A DNA stretch of 64,000 nt from NCBI GenBank assembly GCA_014529385.2, contig CM043942.1:55613340-55677339 (forward strand). Reading direction: 5' to 3'. The notes below the pieces were generated by a model. The model was not told the DNA's origin. It saw only the letters and a list, made by a program, of their open reading frames with translations, and made no database searches. This DNA comes from Adiantum capillus-veneris. Lineage: Eukaryota; Streptophyta; Polypodiopsida; Polypodiales; Pteridaceae. Position 1 is the stretch's first letter; every line of letters begins with the position of its first letter. Shown one piece after another: positions 12,207 through 23,892 of this stretch. A program made the translations under genes and the position numbers.

Positions 12207-12830
12207 AAGGTAAGCGCCATATTCAGTCATATTAGGCTAAATACTTTGCAATTGTATTTTATGTAGCAATGAAAGCATCACAAGCATTGCATTGTGGGAT
12301 GACTGAAAAGTAGTGGCTCTTTTGTGGAGGAGTTTAGTGTCACAAGTGAGTACTCCCAAGCGGTGTCATCAAGTGGCATCAACAGCAAAACACTCTTATA
12401 TATGACATCCGAAGGTTGGATAGAGCTTGGAATAACAAGATTTTCGCATCGCCACATGATTTTAGGATGGAGCAACCATATCCTCAATGATAATCCTAGT
12501 TCACACACACATGCTCCAAGTATTAGGAGAGATCCTCGAGGATTATTCATCATCCAATCGACAATGAAGATCATGATCACCTACAAATGTTGCATGAGAT
12601 GAAATATCTTCACGCCGATGATGTACCGGTGATGCGCAAACGGGTTTTGTATCCATCTACCGTTAGACATGAACATTCTCTTGTAGGAAAAGCTTTCCTT
12701 AAAAAATATTGGTACAAACAACATTTTTCTTACAATGAAAGCATGAGAAAAATTAGAGGCTGGTTCAAAGAAGGTTTTGGGGATTTAGAGAAGCATTCAT
12801 TCACACAAATTAACTTGTGAAAAAGATCCA
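12207..12830 (+). other. Unidentified sequence upstream of exon-like ORFs
   Basis: Two short overlapping plus-strand frames (12324-12602 and 12587-12820) end just before the exon model that follows. The second is read into 12820, where it stops 10 bp before the 12831 frame. They may be damaged upstream exons. No similarity is recognised. Confidence 0.3.
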
Positions 12831-14020
12831 TTGATTTCAACTAATTTGATGGAATTCATCAAGGGAAAGATGCATGAGTTGAAAACTCTAGTGTTTCCAA
12901 AAGATGTAAAGCTTGATTGGAGTGTCACATATGTGTATGAGAAGGTCTTAGAATGGAGGCATGCACAAAGAAACCCGAAAAAATGTTTGCGGTTGGGAAA
13001 TGTAGAGAAAAGTCCTCCTTTACTTAGCCCACTTACTATACAACCAAGGAGACAATGGTGCTATCCCTCTCAAGATAGCTCCATGAAAGCACTCGAGGGC
13101 ACCTCCATGCTCCAATTTATGAAGAGTGCTCTTCACTTTGAAGATCCTCCCAAGGTATGTAAGTACATGAGTTGCTTTTAATTTTGTTCTTAAACATCTT
13201 TAATGTGAGCTCAATGTGTGTGTGTGTAAGTGTGTTTCCTCAATGTTTCTTAGTTTGTGAGCTAACTTTTTGATTATTTTCCTTCCATGCTATGTTGACA
13301 AAAGACCTTCACAAGATCCTCAAACACTGTGCACGGTCATGCCACACAGTCTTGTGGCAAAGGCATCCTTTTGAAGAGCTTTATATGCATGAGGTAAAAA
13401 AGTAAAGAATATTTACAAAAAAACATTGTATTCTTATTTGGTAGCTTGACACTTTCATGCATACTTTGCTTGTTTAGCCAAAGCACACCACCTATGGCGA
13501 TCCCATGAGCATATCCTCTTATGCTAATCACATAGATGAAGATGGAGGAGACCCTTTTACGGAAACGTTTGTACAAGATTGTTATATCCCTGAGCCATTG
13601 AATGGGACTGCTAATACAATGGTAAGATATACATTATATGTTCTTTAAGATATGACTTTTTATTGTCCATTTTAAGTTTTGCACATGTCATATTTATCTC
13701 ATGGTTATGCTCTCTTGGTACAAAGCATAAGGATTGTACCACCATATCTAGCGGAGGGGCTAGTTATTGCCATGATGATATAACTACAAACATGGTAAGA
13801 GTAATTAATTACATGCTAATTTATAGTTGTTAGATTACCTTATTTGAGGTTCTTACTTTGTTCATTTTTACTTCTTGTAAAATAGCATGAAGGAAGCCAA
13901 ATTTTTTGCATAGATATTGATTGTGATGACATGCAAGTGAAGGAGCACATGGTTATGCTTGAGACACAAGGATCAAAACAAGAGGTGGCGACAATTGAAT
14001 CATTACTACCTCAATTATGA
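12831..14020 (+). CDS. Hypothetical multi-exon gene (fragment), in-phase exons
   Basis: Five open segments join in one frame through GT-AG introns, all phase 0. They are 12831-13154 (donor GTATGT), 13316-13393 (donor GTAAAA), 13478-13621 (acceptor TTTAG, donor GTAAGA), 13726-13794 (donor GTAAGA) and 13886-13984 or to a TGA at 14018-14020. Each exon length is a multiple of three: 324, 78, 144, 69 and 99. Such consistent phasing is unlikely by chance, so this is or was a spliced gene. The protein is His/Asp/Cys-rich in places and matches no family I recognise. Gene capture by a transposon is an alternative. Confidence 0.5.
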
Positions 14021-14081
14021 TACTCACTCCTTGTTTAAGCATGCCACTAACTTCTAGCTTGTTTTTTGTTATGTTATAGGC

Positions 14082-14431
14082 AAGACTCATGGCGACCATG
14101 TGAATGAAACATTTTTATGCAATTATGATGTGATTCCACCCAAACATGACAAGTTTGTGAGGCTAGGAGGATCAAATCCATTGGCGATTAGTCACTCAAA
14201 GTGTATGTTACTTTCAAACTTATTTTTTTAAATATGGATTTTATGACATGATCTTATCAATACATTTTAGGACAAGGAGATTCTCACTAAGTTCTATAGG
14301 ATCCCATTATACAATGGAAATATCCTTGAGGTGAAAGAAGCGACAAATGATGAGGTGAAGATTCCTAGCGAAGTGGTGAATAGTGGAAGAGGCCACCATT
14401 ACAAAGGGGGAAAAGACAAGTGAATTGGTAA
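14082..14431 (+). CDS. Exon-like continuation of the hypothetical gene
   Basis: After an acceptor-like ttatag, an open frame runs from about 14082 (KTHGDHVNETFL) to SHSK near 14200. A further exon-like segment follows an AG near 14271 (DKEILTKFYRIPLYNG) and ends at a TGA near 14421. The junction phases do not match cleanly, so either my splice sites are wrong or the gene is decayed. No family is recognised. Confidence 0.3.
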
Positions 14432-15018
14432 GGGGAGAACTCTTGTATAGATGACTTGAATAAATAAATATAAAAGCTTTGACACATCGCCTAGTAAGTT
14501 CTCTAAACTCATACCGTGTTCATGGAAAATGTGTAGCATGAAGACTTAGATGCAACTACTTCCACCCATGTTTTTTGTGGATTATGAGGAGGAAAATGTG
14601 TTGGAGTTAAATAACTCAAACCCAAGGGTATGTAAAGGTTTTTCCTACTTAAGTGCCATTGGTTTTTTAATGCTTTTAGAATTGACATTTTGTGTGCTAC
14701 AGCTTTGTGAAAATCCTAATGCAAGGGATAAGGAAATAAAATTTGCAAGTATCAACAAGATGATGGTATGTCTTTAGATTTGAGACCATGTGCCTATGTG
14801 TTCTCACATTAAAAAAATGTGGTTTATGCTTGATATGCAAATGAAAAATATTAGGATTCCTGAAGACAAAAATATCAAGTCAATGAGCTCTTTCTAAAAA
14901 GTCTTGGTATCTCAAAAAAAGAAAGGGTATCCTATTGATTGCATGTTACACTATCTTAAAGTTATGTAATATGGCTTAAATGGGGCACATACTAAAAAAT
15001 CTTGCATTTTCTTTTAGG

Positions 15019-15062
15019 CCTTTGATGGCTTAATACATCAAAATGCCTCAAAGAAGAGGAAG
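15019..15062 (+). CDS. Exon-like segment
   Basis: A short open segment (AFDGLIHQNASKKRK) is bounded by a polypyrimidine tract with TTTTAG and by a GTAATG donor. It fits the exon pattern of the flanking region. The assignment is tentative because the segment is only 44-45 nt. Confidence 0.3.
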
Positions 15063-15605
15063 GTAATGCCATGCACTCTTTACACCGTTTGTAAAACAAT
15101 GAAGTAGTTTAGTTTCTTATTTGTGAAGTTGCCACTTACTCCATTGTCTGTTAATTTTTTGTAGGCCTTTCATAACCTAACCAACAACTTGTTAACTAGT
15201 CCTAAGACATATGTGGTGTGGTTTTCACCTTAAATCTTACATTGGTTAATTTGTAATGCTTATTGTAAGTCACTATCTAACAACTACTAAATGTGCATCT
15301 ATTCTTACACAATTTTGGCAAAAAGTACATACATCAAGGTCCTCTAGGCCTATAAAGACTCCAGCAAGATTCATAGATACCTTATTAGAGAATGTAAGCA
15401 ATTCTCAAGCAAGATTATCATTATTGATATGTTGCTTTGTCTTGTTCATAGAGCTCTTGAATCTTTTATGCTAATAGGATCAAAGCCGCACAAGTTTGCT
15501 TAACAAGAAGACAATCAAGAAGAGTAATATGGATACTTGCATGAGTTGTTTGAAAAATCATGACTTCGTTTTCTCCTCTTTTATAAACTACTTTATTATT
15601 TACAG

Positions 15606-15806
15606 TTCCTTGCAACAACAAAGGAAATGAAAAATGAAGAAATGATACGCATTACGATGAAGGCAATGGATCAACATGATGTAGATGAGATGTTCGGGCA
15701 GTTTTGGAAAGCCATCAAAGAGGCACGTACATCTAACAAGTCTTTCTTCAAAGAGTGTTTCGTGACTATCGATCAATCACTTCTTTTGCAATACTATGTA
15801 GCTTGA
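15606..15806 (+). CDS. Terminal exon-like ORF of the hypothetical gene
   Basis: After TTTACAG, an open frame of 66 codons plus TGA reads FLATTKEMKNEEMIRITM... and ends QYYVA. It is charged and amphipathic and looks like a C-terminal helical tail. It follows the exon-like segments at 12.8-15.1 kb on the same strand and may end that gene, but the connecting frames are not proven. No known domain. Confidence 0.35.
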   Translation, partial: FLATTKEMKNEEMIRITMKAMDQHDVDEMFGQFWKAIKEARTSNKSFFKECFVTIDQSLLLQYYVA

Positions 15807-16111
15807 GTCCGTCATTGTAGCTCTCTTAGTTGCCAATAAAAAAAATGAGACACTTTTGTTTTGATGGAATTGGACAAGTTGCTTCTTTTTCTATCCTTTG
15901 TGACTATGATTCAAAGGTGATGCTATTTTGATTTCATACACATCTTTTCTTTAAATTTCAATTGCTTGAATTTCTACATGCCCTCTATTTTAGCATGCTA
16001 TCTCTTTCTAAATGTTTAAGGCCTAGAATTTCAATGATGGAGATTCAAGAATGTTATGCATTATGTAGTTTGTTGGTAAGTTTATATAGCCAAGTAAAAT
16101 CATTTATCCAA

Positions 16112-16202
16112 GTTACCACTTTTTATGCAACAATTATGGAGAAGGTGAGTGTAAGCTTCTACCCATACATGAGAGAAGTATATATATATATATATATATA
16201 TA
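16112..16202 (+). repeat. Left copy of a diverged flanking repeat and (TA)n
   Basis: Sequence 16112-16180 (containing ggtgagtgtaagcttct) recurs at about 17665-17735 with roughly 80-85% identity by eye. Each copy abuts a (TA)n run, and the deleted LTR element lies between them. Confidence 0.6.
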
Positions 16203-16237
16203 TGTAGACGGCTGGCGCGTCACCATGTGGGAACGTG

Positions 16238-16331
16238 TTCTTAAAAGATGGGCAGTGAATCACTTAGTAATTACTAGAATAATTACTACGGTAAACCCGA
16301 AGCATATAAATAGGGCCCATTACTTTGATAT

Positions 16332-16366
<35 letters not shown>

Positions 16367-16494
16367 ATTGTTATCACTCGTTTCTTAGAAGATGGGCAGT
16401 GAATCACATAGTAATTACTAAGGTAAACCCGAAGCATATAAATAGGGCCCATTACTTTGATATGGGGGGGGGGGGGGGCAATTGTTATCACTCG
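16238..16494 (+). promoter_or_regulatory. Tandemly duplicated LTR core promoter with poly-G
   Basis: A unit of about 115-140 bp is present twice. Each copy has GAAGCATATAAATAGGGCCC (a TATA box) followed by a G run: 33 G at 16332-16364 and 15 G at 16464-16478. Within an LTR this is the expected place for the U3 promoter and start site. Confidence 0.55.
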
Positions 16495-16887
16495 TATTAG
16501 CGCTTGGAGCTATAACTGCACTTGAGCATCAGTCGCAGTATTATCGGCTACACTTTTTCTCTCTGTAATTATATTCACTGTAATCTCAATCATGATATAT
16601 ATATATATTTCAGTGATACTGACTTCTCAACAGTCTTCTGAATCTGAATCTGAACTTTATTCCAGTCTTTAAGTCTGATTCTCATTTCAGTATTCATATT
16701 TCAGTCTAGTCACTGATTTCTGTCTAGTCTGTTGTCTGAACTCTTCCTACTCTAAGTAGTTGAAATCCTTCAACACTGGAATTAGCTGTCTCAAGAGATC
16801 AGCTCCAATTCCATTTTGGCGATCACGGTTGCTAGAGATGAAGCTTGTTGACTGAAAGACTCTTCTCCCAGTTGGAGTTTTCAGCAA

Positions 16888-17450
16888 ATGGCACCAAAAT
16901 CCAATCGTGACCGGAAATCTACCAATCGTGTGGACCCCATTCTTGAGGAGTCAGGAAGAGCGTCTGACCCCAAGAAAGAGAAAATGACTAAAACTGAGGC
17001 TCAGGAGGAGCATAGTCAGGCTGATGAGACGCAAGACTCACAGCACTCCAGTCATTCTCGACGCAGACGGGCAGAACGGGAAGCACGAAAGGCAAAGAGT
17101 TCCAAGAGTTCTCAGTCTCGCCAGAAAGATGAGCATATCAAAGGCAGAAAAGGAAGTCACCGAACTTCTAGTAGACAAAATAGAGAGGATATTGATACTG
17201 AGACAGAGACATAGATTGACTGGGATGCTAAAACTGACAATTGCAAGAAGGTTCCCAAGCGTCAGTCTGAAGCCAAGAAGAGAACTGGCAGGATCAGCAG
17301 TAATCGAAATAATTACACCACTTCCCTGAAGATTTCCTTTCCCATGTTCAAAGGAGGGAAAAAGGATGATCCTGATGTTCACATACATTGATGAAGATGA
17401 TTGGGGGGAATACTTTCCACAAACCTTGAAGGAAGCAGCAAGGAAATGGT
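16888..17450 (+). pseudogene. Truncated gag of the deleted LTR element
   Basis: An open frame 16888-17214 starts MAPKSNRDRK and is strongly Arg/Lys/Ser/Glu-rich (SRRRRAEREARKAKSSKSSQ). After a stop the text continues IDWDAKTDNCKKVPKRQ... to the gag capsid start FPMFKGGKKDDPDVHI. After a frameshift it reads DDWGEYFPQTLKEAARKW, resembling the FPxTLxGAAxxW capsid motif. It then runs directly into LTR sequence. It is a decayed, truncated gag with a basic disordered N-terminus. Confidence 0.55.
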
Positions 17451-17536
17451 CTAGTCTGCTGTCTGAACTCTTCCTACTCTAAGTAGCTGAAATCCTTCAA
17501 CACTGGAATTAGCTGTCTCAAGAGATCAGCTCTAAT

Positions 17537-17735
<199 letters not shown>

Positions 17736-18229
17736 ATTTTAAAACAATTGTAAGCAATGCTTAGTTTTAAAGGACCACATGATTCTTCTAGTCTTTGATT
17801 TCTTGGTCTATGTGCACATCATCACGAACTCATGACAAATAAGTTCAAGTAAACATGAAAAAAATAAATATGAAGTTTAATTTAGAGATTAATAATTGTC
17901 ACATTCCAATCTTCAATTAAGTAGAGCTAGATGTTTTTCTAGTTTAACCTTAACGAATTTGTCCACAACAACGATTGGGTGCTCATCAAACACACTTAAC
18001 GAGCAGTCTTGTTTTTGGCCTAGAAGGCCTTGGCGGGAGGGGTATAAGTGCAATTGTAGGAGAATCTCTAGTCCCTTGTGAAGTCGTGATGACAATCTTG
18101 GAGGCAATTATTTACCCTTGGATTGCAAGTAGATTGCAAGCTTTGAAACTTATGCCTCATCAACCTTTTGAAAAATTCAAGAATAGAGTTCCCTAACTAG
18201 GGGAGGGTAAGAGGGAATATACAAAGAAA

Positions 18230-18286
<57 letters not shown>

Positions 18287-19288
18287 TAAAGATGGGGAAT
18301 TATATTATTTAGAGAGACTTTCTACAACCATAAGCGACATAGAGGCCATCGAAGTGGAAGAACACAAAACTTGGGTTGTCCAACTATTCATGTGGTCCTT
18401 GTCAATCGTAATCTTGTTCCGATGGTAGCAACCCTAATTGGACTAATATTTTTAGATTTATTGATTACATATTGTTGCCTCTTTCAGGCACAAACTAAAA
18501 GGTCCTATCAATTTGTCTTGTTCATCATAGATTATCCCTGTGCGATAGTCAACATATTCTATTAGTTAATTGTTAGCCACAGTCTTCTTTTGAGGATCAA
18601 CTAAGGATTTAATACATAGGCAACAATAAAATAAGTATTGATTATGCAAAGGTCAAAGTAACCATTTAAAAAAGAAAAAATTCGGTGCTCATATTAAAAC
18701 CTTAGTATAGAACTGAACAAGTGGCACAAGTGGTGCTTTTTTGAAGTTAAGAATTGCTAGACTCTAAATTTACACTAGCTAAGTTAAAAAGCATGTAGTT
18801 TTACAAAAAAATCCTTTTAATCTTGATTTATTAATGTGGAAAATTAAACCATCTTCAAATTGGGAAAATGAATCTATGTCTATGTGGGCACTTCCCACAA
18901 GGGAAAGTAAGTTCACATTTGCAAGGTGGGAAAAGTGGAGCTGATTGATTTCCCTCGTGGTAGCAGTCAATTGTGTCAATTTTTCCACTTGGAGAAGTTA
19001 CTATTCCCTTTTTTTTCCCATTGGGAAAACTCTGGCCTACTTTCCCATAAGGAGCTACATTATGGAGAAAATATTCCCATCAGTGAAGTTGTTCTTAGTC
19101 ACATGATTCTCACATTCAATTGGCAAGGACAACCTAGAGTCTCTATTCACACCAGCGATGCGAGCAAATCCATGCATAGACGATCAGATTATCAGACAAA
19201 ACCAGGTCAAGGAAAATGAGCCAACAAAGTCAAAAAAAATTGTTCCATGCTAGACATAAGAGAGGGACATAGACATAAAGAGGGGATT
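17736..19288. other. Intergenic, no recognisable gene
   Basis: AT-rich sequence with a (TC)n run at 18233-18280. No coding or mobile-element signature is recognised. Confidence 0.6.
18233..18280. repeat. (TC)n microsatellite
   Basis: Uninterrupted 48-bp TC run. Confidence 0.95.
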
Positions 19289-19590
19289 CTTTTTATACAT
19301 AAAAATCTGTTTTTAAGGACCATTGTGTTGGACGAGTTTACCAATAATGAGTGCAGTTAAAACTCCAAGTGTGGGAGTTTGGTTCATTGATGATCATTGC
19401 TTATGATCAAGGACTGAGATTTCTCTTGTGATTATTGCTATGCTTATGCTTTTTTCGTTGTGCTAGCTGGTGTGGCTCTTGGATTTTTTTTTGGTATGGC
19501 TATACTATCAAAAATTTTGCAACTATGTGATGGGATATGGATTATTATTTATGATTAAATTTTTTATTATGGAATAATTTATGGCAAGTG
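19289..19590 (+). repeat. Dispersed repeat, block B, copy 1
   Basis: Matches 49966-50340 in the same orientation (shared text includes ttaaggaccat, actccaagtgtgg and ttatgatcaaggactgag). Noncoding. Block A lies downstream here but upstream in the other copy. Confidence 0.7.
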
Positions 19591-20349
19591 TGTAAGAGTA
19601 AAGACTATGTATAGCTTAATTGTCTTGGAAAGGATTTTTTTTGCATATCCAAGATGCTCCTGTGCAATGTTTCTTATGGTAGCTTTGATACAAAACTAGG
19701 GCCACCTATATTGCATATTCCATGGTCAGGATAGATGACCAGCTATGGCTATGCTTGATGAAGAATGTTGCATAAATATTCTTTTTTGTTAGGCTCATCT
19801 ACACTCCATCTGCATGGCTAGTTTCTTTATGGTGGCACCAGAGAGGCATGGCTCTTGAAGTAGTGTACTTGGTGTACAAGGTGAGAACTAATCCTTGGAG
19901 AGATGCAGGTTGGGTGACGGGTTATCTTTGAATATTTGACTTGGAAGATGATTGAGTTATCTTGAGCAGTTACCACTAGTTACTCTACACTATCTTGCTA
20001 TTTTGATCAATCAAGATCTAGTCACAAAACCTATATATAGGCCCCACTAATCCTTTTTTGAGACTCTCTAGTCTTATGCCCTTGATCTTTGTATCTTTTA
20101 GAGCTTAGTGAGATTAAGAATACTTATCAATGGGCTTTGTGCTAGTTGTACTTCGAGATTAAATTTTCCAGAGCACTAATATCTAAACTTGAATGTATTT
20201 TAGTTGTTTCATTACATGTCTATAGTCTCAAATCTTTAATTTTTGCTAAGTTCATTTGTTTATTTGATATGAAATCAAGTCATCGGAATTAATTTAAAAC
20301 TATCATCTAGACATCTAAAGTCCTTCTACAAGGCTGGGATCCTCAAAGG

Positions 20350-21030
20350 GAAGGCTACCATATGTGCTGGTCGGATAGAAGAACCCATTTAACCAAGTCA
20401 AGACCACCAATGCCATGATGAGAGTATGAGTTATCATTTGCTTTTTGTGTGGGAGTGTCTATTAATGTAAGGATGCTACCAAAGAGGAGTATCGTATGGG
20501 GTTGTGGGTTTGATGTGAAGTTCATATATGCTTTATGGTTAGTTTTGTTGAGTTGTTTCCACTTGTTTGACCTCCATATATACATCTACAAATGTATGCT
20601 TTTCTAACCCAAACCGTATGGTTGATTTTGCAGAAAAAATCTTTCTTTTTGCATCATAGTGTTAGCATGAGTTTCATATCAATGGAGAGGTGTGCTATGA
20701 TGATAACCTTTGTTATAGGGCTCAGTGTGATGCACTAATATGGGGTCAAAAACTATCTCTTGTGTGCCTTGTGTGTGCATCCACAAATTAAAAAAAAACT
20801 ATTTTGCCCATAAGAAGGAATTACAAGATATGGTTGACAAAAGTGATGGGACTGTTTTGTGTCATGACTATGGTTATGTAATGAGGTTTTAATGTGCATA
20901 GAACCTGAGAGGGCATGTGTGGATGTCTCATGTGCATATTTGTCATGACTATGGTTATGTAATGAGGTTTTAATGTGCATGGAACTTGAGAGGTCATGTG
21001 TGGATGTCTTTCGTACATATGTGTACCACT
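20350..21030 (+). repeat. Dispersed repeat, block A, copy 1, with 81-bp internal duplication
   Basis: Matches 49139-49830 (shared text ggaaggct, aagtcaagacc, gtatgagttatca, gtgctaccaaagag-like). Near its end an 81-bp unit beginning gtcatgactatggttatgta is duplicated at 20861 and 20942. Copy 2 has its own 74-bp duplication of overlapping sequence. The 760 bp between B and A have no recognised content. Confidence 0.7.
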
Positions 21031-21041
21031 TTCCATCTTAA

Positions 21042-21478
21042 CACTAGACTCGTATAACAGGACACTTCTATGTCCTTAGACACTTTTCTGTCCTGTTAAG
21101 TGACCATTTTTCTTGAATTATTTGAAGAGCATGAAAATGAATTTCTAGGTGCTATATATCCACAAATTTGCCTTATGAGCTGAAAAAAACTTGACATTTT
21201 TTTTGGAATATAGATCTCACCATTAATCTTACTCTTACACAACATTTTTGAACATGAACTGTGTGAAAAAACGTGTCCTATTTTTGACTTTTTTTCAAGT
21301 TTTTGCAACTATACCACTCTAAACTTCGTGTTTGTGAGGTTTAGATTTCTACAGGATAAGCCTTCGTAGTTCTCAACATGTTTTGATGCTTCGATGGAAA
21401 ACTAGGTGCTAAAATTGAAACTTATGACAAAATTACAAGAAATGCAATTTTGATTGTGTAAGTGTCATTATAACAAAT
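21042..21478 (+). mobile_element. Truncated copy of a CACTAG-ended, TTAA-flanked DNA transposon
   Basis: Begins TTAA-CACTAG at 21038-21047. In inverted orientation it is homologous to the right half of the element at 55642-56961 (about 56470-56961), including the GGACA...TGTCC subterminal hairpin. About 80 bp are missing internally. The homology stops at 21478, exactly where the duplicated transposase-gene segment begins, so the other terminus is absent. Confidence 0.7.
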
Positions 21479-22376
21479 GTGAATATATTGTCAAGGTGGA
21501 GAATAACCTTTGTGGAGCTTGGAATTACAGTAACTATAGATTTCCAATCCAGCAAAAAAAATTCAGATTCTGCATCATCTAACCAAAAAAGAAGGGCCTT
21601 TCTACGTGGCTCGTCAACTTCCACAATAAAAGCAGCCTTCATTTGATAGTCGTCCAAGAATGCAATGACATGATCCCCATGCTCAGTCCATGGTGGAACA
21701 TAACCTGGCTGTCCTCTTTGCGCCAATCTCCCTCGAACCTTATGCCCACTCACCTCATACATTATCTCCAAGCCATCAATAGGAGATCTTAACCCAAAAA
21801 CATTATGCTTGAGCCAAGCAAGAGGTTGCACCATGTCCTTTAGATTATTCTTCTCACTTGTGCACACGAGAGCCATCCATGTCACCTCATTCATGATGTA
21901 AATTCTTTGAACCATAGATTCCATGACCATAAATAGCTGAAGTTCTCCTTCTTGTTCATGAAGAAATATTTTTTTCAGGCGGTCTCTACATAATCCTCCT
22001 CCTTGTTGGCATGTTTGAGATAGCTTATCTTTAAAAACCACAGAGTCACCTTGTGTATACTTACATCCATGCAAAAAGGCCTTGAAGTAGAACACACCCA
22101 TATCATATATATTTTCTAAAGTAAGAAAATTTGAGCCATTCCAATTGTAGATAGAAAACAATGACTCCCTTTCAAATGCACTAAGAGTAAAAACCTTCTT
22201 CTCCTTGCCACCAACAATAAGACCCTTGTTATTTACCAAGCCTTTGCAACTACTTGGAAGGAGTCTAGAACATGCATTCCATACATCTTTGGCGTTGTCC
22301 TCTGACGATACCAAAAGAATAGATTTCTCATGCCAATCAGCACAATCTCTTGGTACTTCTTGATCTCCATGTCCCT
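21479..22376 (-). pseudogene. Transposase 3' exon (C-terminal domain), copy 1
   Basis: An acceptor-like CAG precedes 22376. The open part (21433-22314) begins after a 1-nt frameshift relative to the second copy near 22358. The protein has FKAFLHGCKYTQGDSVVF, ...YIMNEVTWMAL and GDHVIAFLDDYQMKAAFIVEVDEP. It has the look of the C-terminal region that follows DUF4218 in TNP2-type transposases. It is about 95% identical by eye to 60866-61783. Its 3' end is cut at 21479. Confidence 0.65.
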
Positions 22377-22429
22377 CTGGGAAAATGAAGAAAGAATTTA
22401 CAAAATACTTATCTCTGTCAAAGCATCAT

Positions 22430-22628
22430 GACCCATCTTTCTCAACATGGATTTGTTTCCAAATCCTTGTAAACAAATGACAACAGAAGAACTTAGTATA
22501 AGAAATCTCATTTTCCTTGTTATTGGTGGGTATACTCAAGTAGCCCAAAACACATCTCTCAAAAGAAAAGCACCAAAAACAATCGTGCGACCCATGTCTC
22601 AAGATGTCATCAAGCATTTCTCCATTAC
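22430..22628 (-). pseudogene. Transposase exon with DUF4218-like block, copy 1
   Basis: After TTTTCAG at about 22629 the frame reads GNGEMLDDILRHGSHDC, then FWCFSFERCVLGYLSIPTNN, then KENEISYTKFF. This matches the shape of the GPVH...W.YPFERYMKVLK block in the DUF4218 region of CACTA transposases. The sequence is identical in the second copy at 61843-62041. Confidence 0.7.
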
Positions 22629-22689
22629 CTGAAAACACAACAAATAACATAAATATGCATGCATGAATTTGAAATGATATGAATTTTGT

Positions 22690-23269
22690 CATAACTAAAA
22701 CAAGGACTAATACCTACAACATGTTCCAAAGGAGAGCTATTTGGACCCTCCCACTCCTCCAATAAGATGCACCATGAAAGCAAAAGAGATCGACAAACAC
22801 TTATGTCATCTTGGGTCCATCCCTTTTTTTGCCTTGTACACTCAAAAAACATGTGTGAGATATCAATAAGAAGCTTTCCAAGGACCACATCTTCTTGGGA
22901 GATTCCATTGACTACATTTAGAATATGGGGCAAACACCACTGAATAAACTTTTGGCAGTCCTCCGCTTTGAAAATTTTGTAGTGTCGAGAAGGATGTCCT
23001 GGCCATCGTCCACTATTCAAAATAGTCTTGGGTATTGCCCTCTCCACCTCTTTCACAACCATATCAATTTCCTCTTTCACTGATGTAGAAGCGGTTGACA
23101 ACAATTTTCTAAGGTACTTTTGAAACAAGTTAAGAGACAAGATGTGCATGGAATCATAGACTAAGTCCTTAGAAATGTCAAAACCATACAAGTGATAGAG
23201 TCTCCAAAGTGTAGACTCCCTCGATAAGCCCCCTTTTCTTAAGGTCTCCTCCTTTCTCTTCTTTGTCAT
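22690..23269 (-). pseudogene. Transposase central exon, copy 1
   Basis: The frame begins MTKKRKEETLRKGGLSRES and contains LYGFDISKDLVYDSMHILSL. This corresponds to the D-x-MH motif region of TNP2-like transposases. It continues through FIQWCLPHILNVVNGISQED and SWCILLEEWEGPNS to a probable donor near 22720. It is open throughout, unlike copy 2, which has a stop (CGA to TGA) at 62413-62415. Confidence 0.7.
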
Positions 23270-23299
23270 GCATCTCTTTTACTTTTTTATAGTCCTCCA

Positions 23300-23860
23300 C
23301 ATCTTCTCCACATGCCTCTTCTTTGGCGGATACCTGCCTTGGAATCTGTTAGCATCATAAACATAGCAATCACCCACAAGTGTTGCCTTTGCCTTGTCTC
23401 GCCTACAGAACCTCATTAATTCCACCATGCTTCACTTGCCCAAGTTTGCATTGAGTAGGATGATCTCCCGTGCATAACATGAGCATGCTTCTCAATGTGA
23501 CTCTTCCACCTTGTAGTTTGCCACTGATATCACTATAAGGATATGCATAATGCAAATCAAAACCCTCCACAAAAGATTTTCCAAGATCCAAAAGCAAAGG
23601 ATGCAAGAATGCACCAAGTATATCGTTATGCTTTATCTCCAATTCTTGATGAGATAGAGGTAAAAACAACACGGGTAAAGATCCCAAAATTGATCTTTTG
23701 CCCCCATTCATCACCATTATTTCAACTACGGCACTATCTTTCATCATTGTAGAAGTGGCTTGGAAGCCATCCCAATGTAGCATGAGAGCAAAATTTCGAG
23801 GATCCCCCTTTACAAAGAAAGAAAGAAAAATATAACTTGATAATGATAAGAGAAAGGCAT
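23300..23860 (-). pseudogene. Transposase upstream exon, copy 1 (4-bp insertion)
   Basis: After an intron-like TTTGTAAAG the frame reads GDPRNFALMLHWDGF... and reaches CTGDHPTQCKLGQVKHGG, a typical catalytic-domain segment. A 4-bp insertion near 23416 (cattaattcc versus cattcc in copy 2) then shifts the frame and gives a stop. Copy 2 shows the undamaged continuation FCRRDKAKATLVGDWYVYD. The Copia LTR begins at 23893, inside the upstream intron. Confidence 0.7.
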
Positions 23861-23892
23861 AGAGCACAGAGTTAAGATGAACCATATATAAA

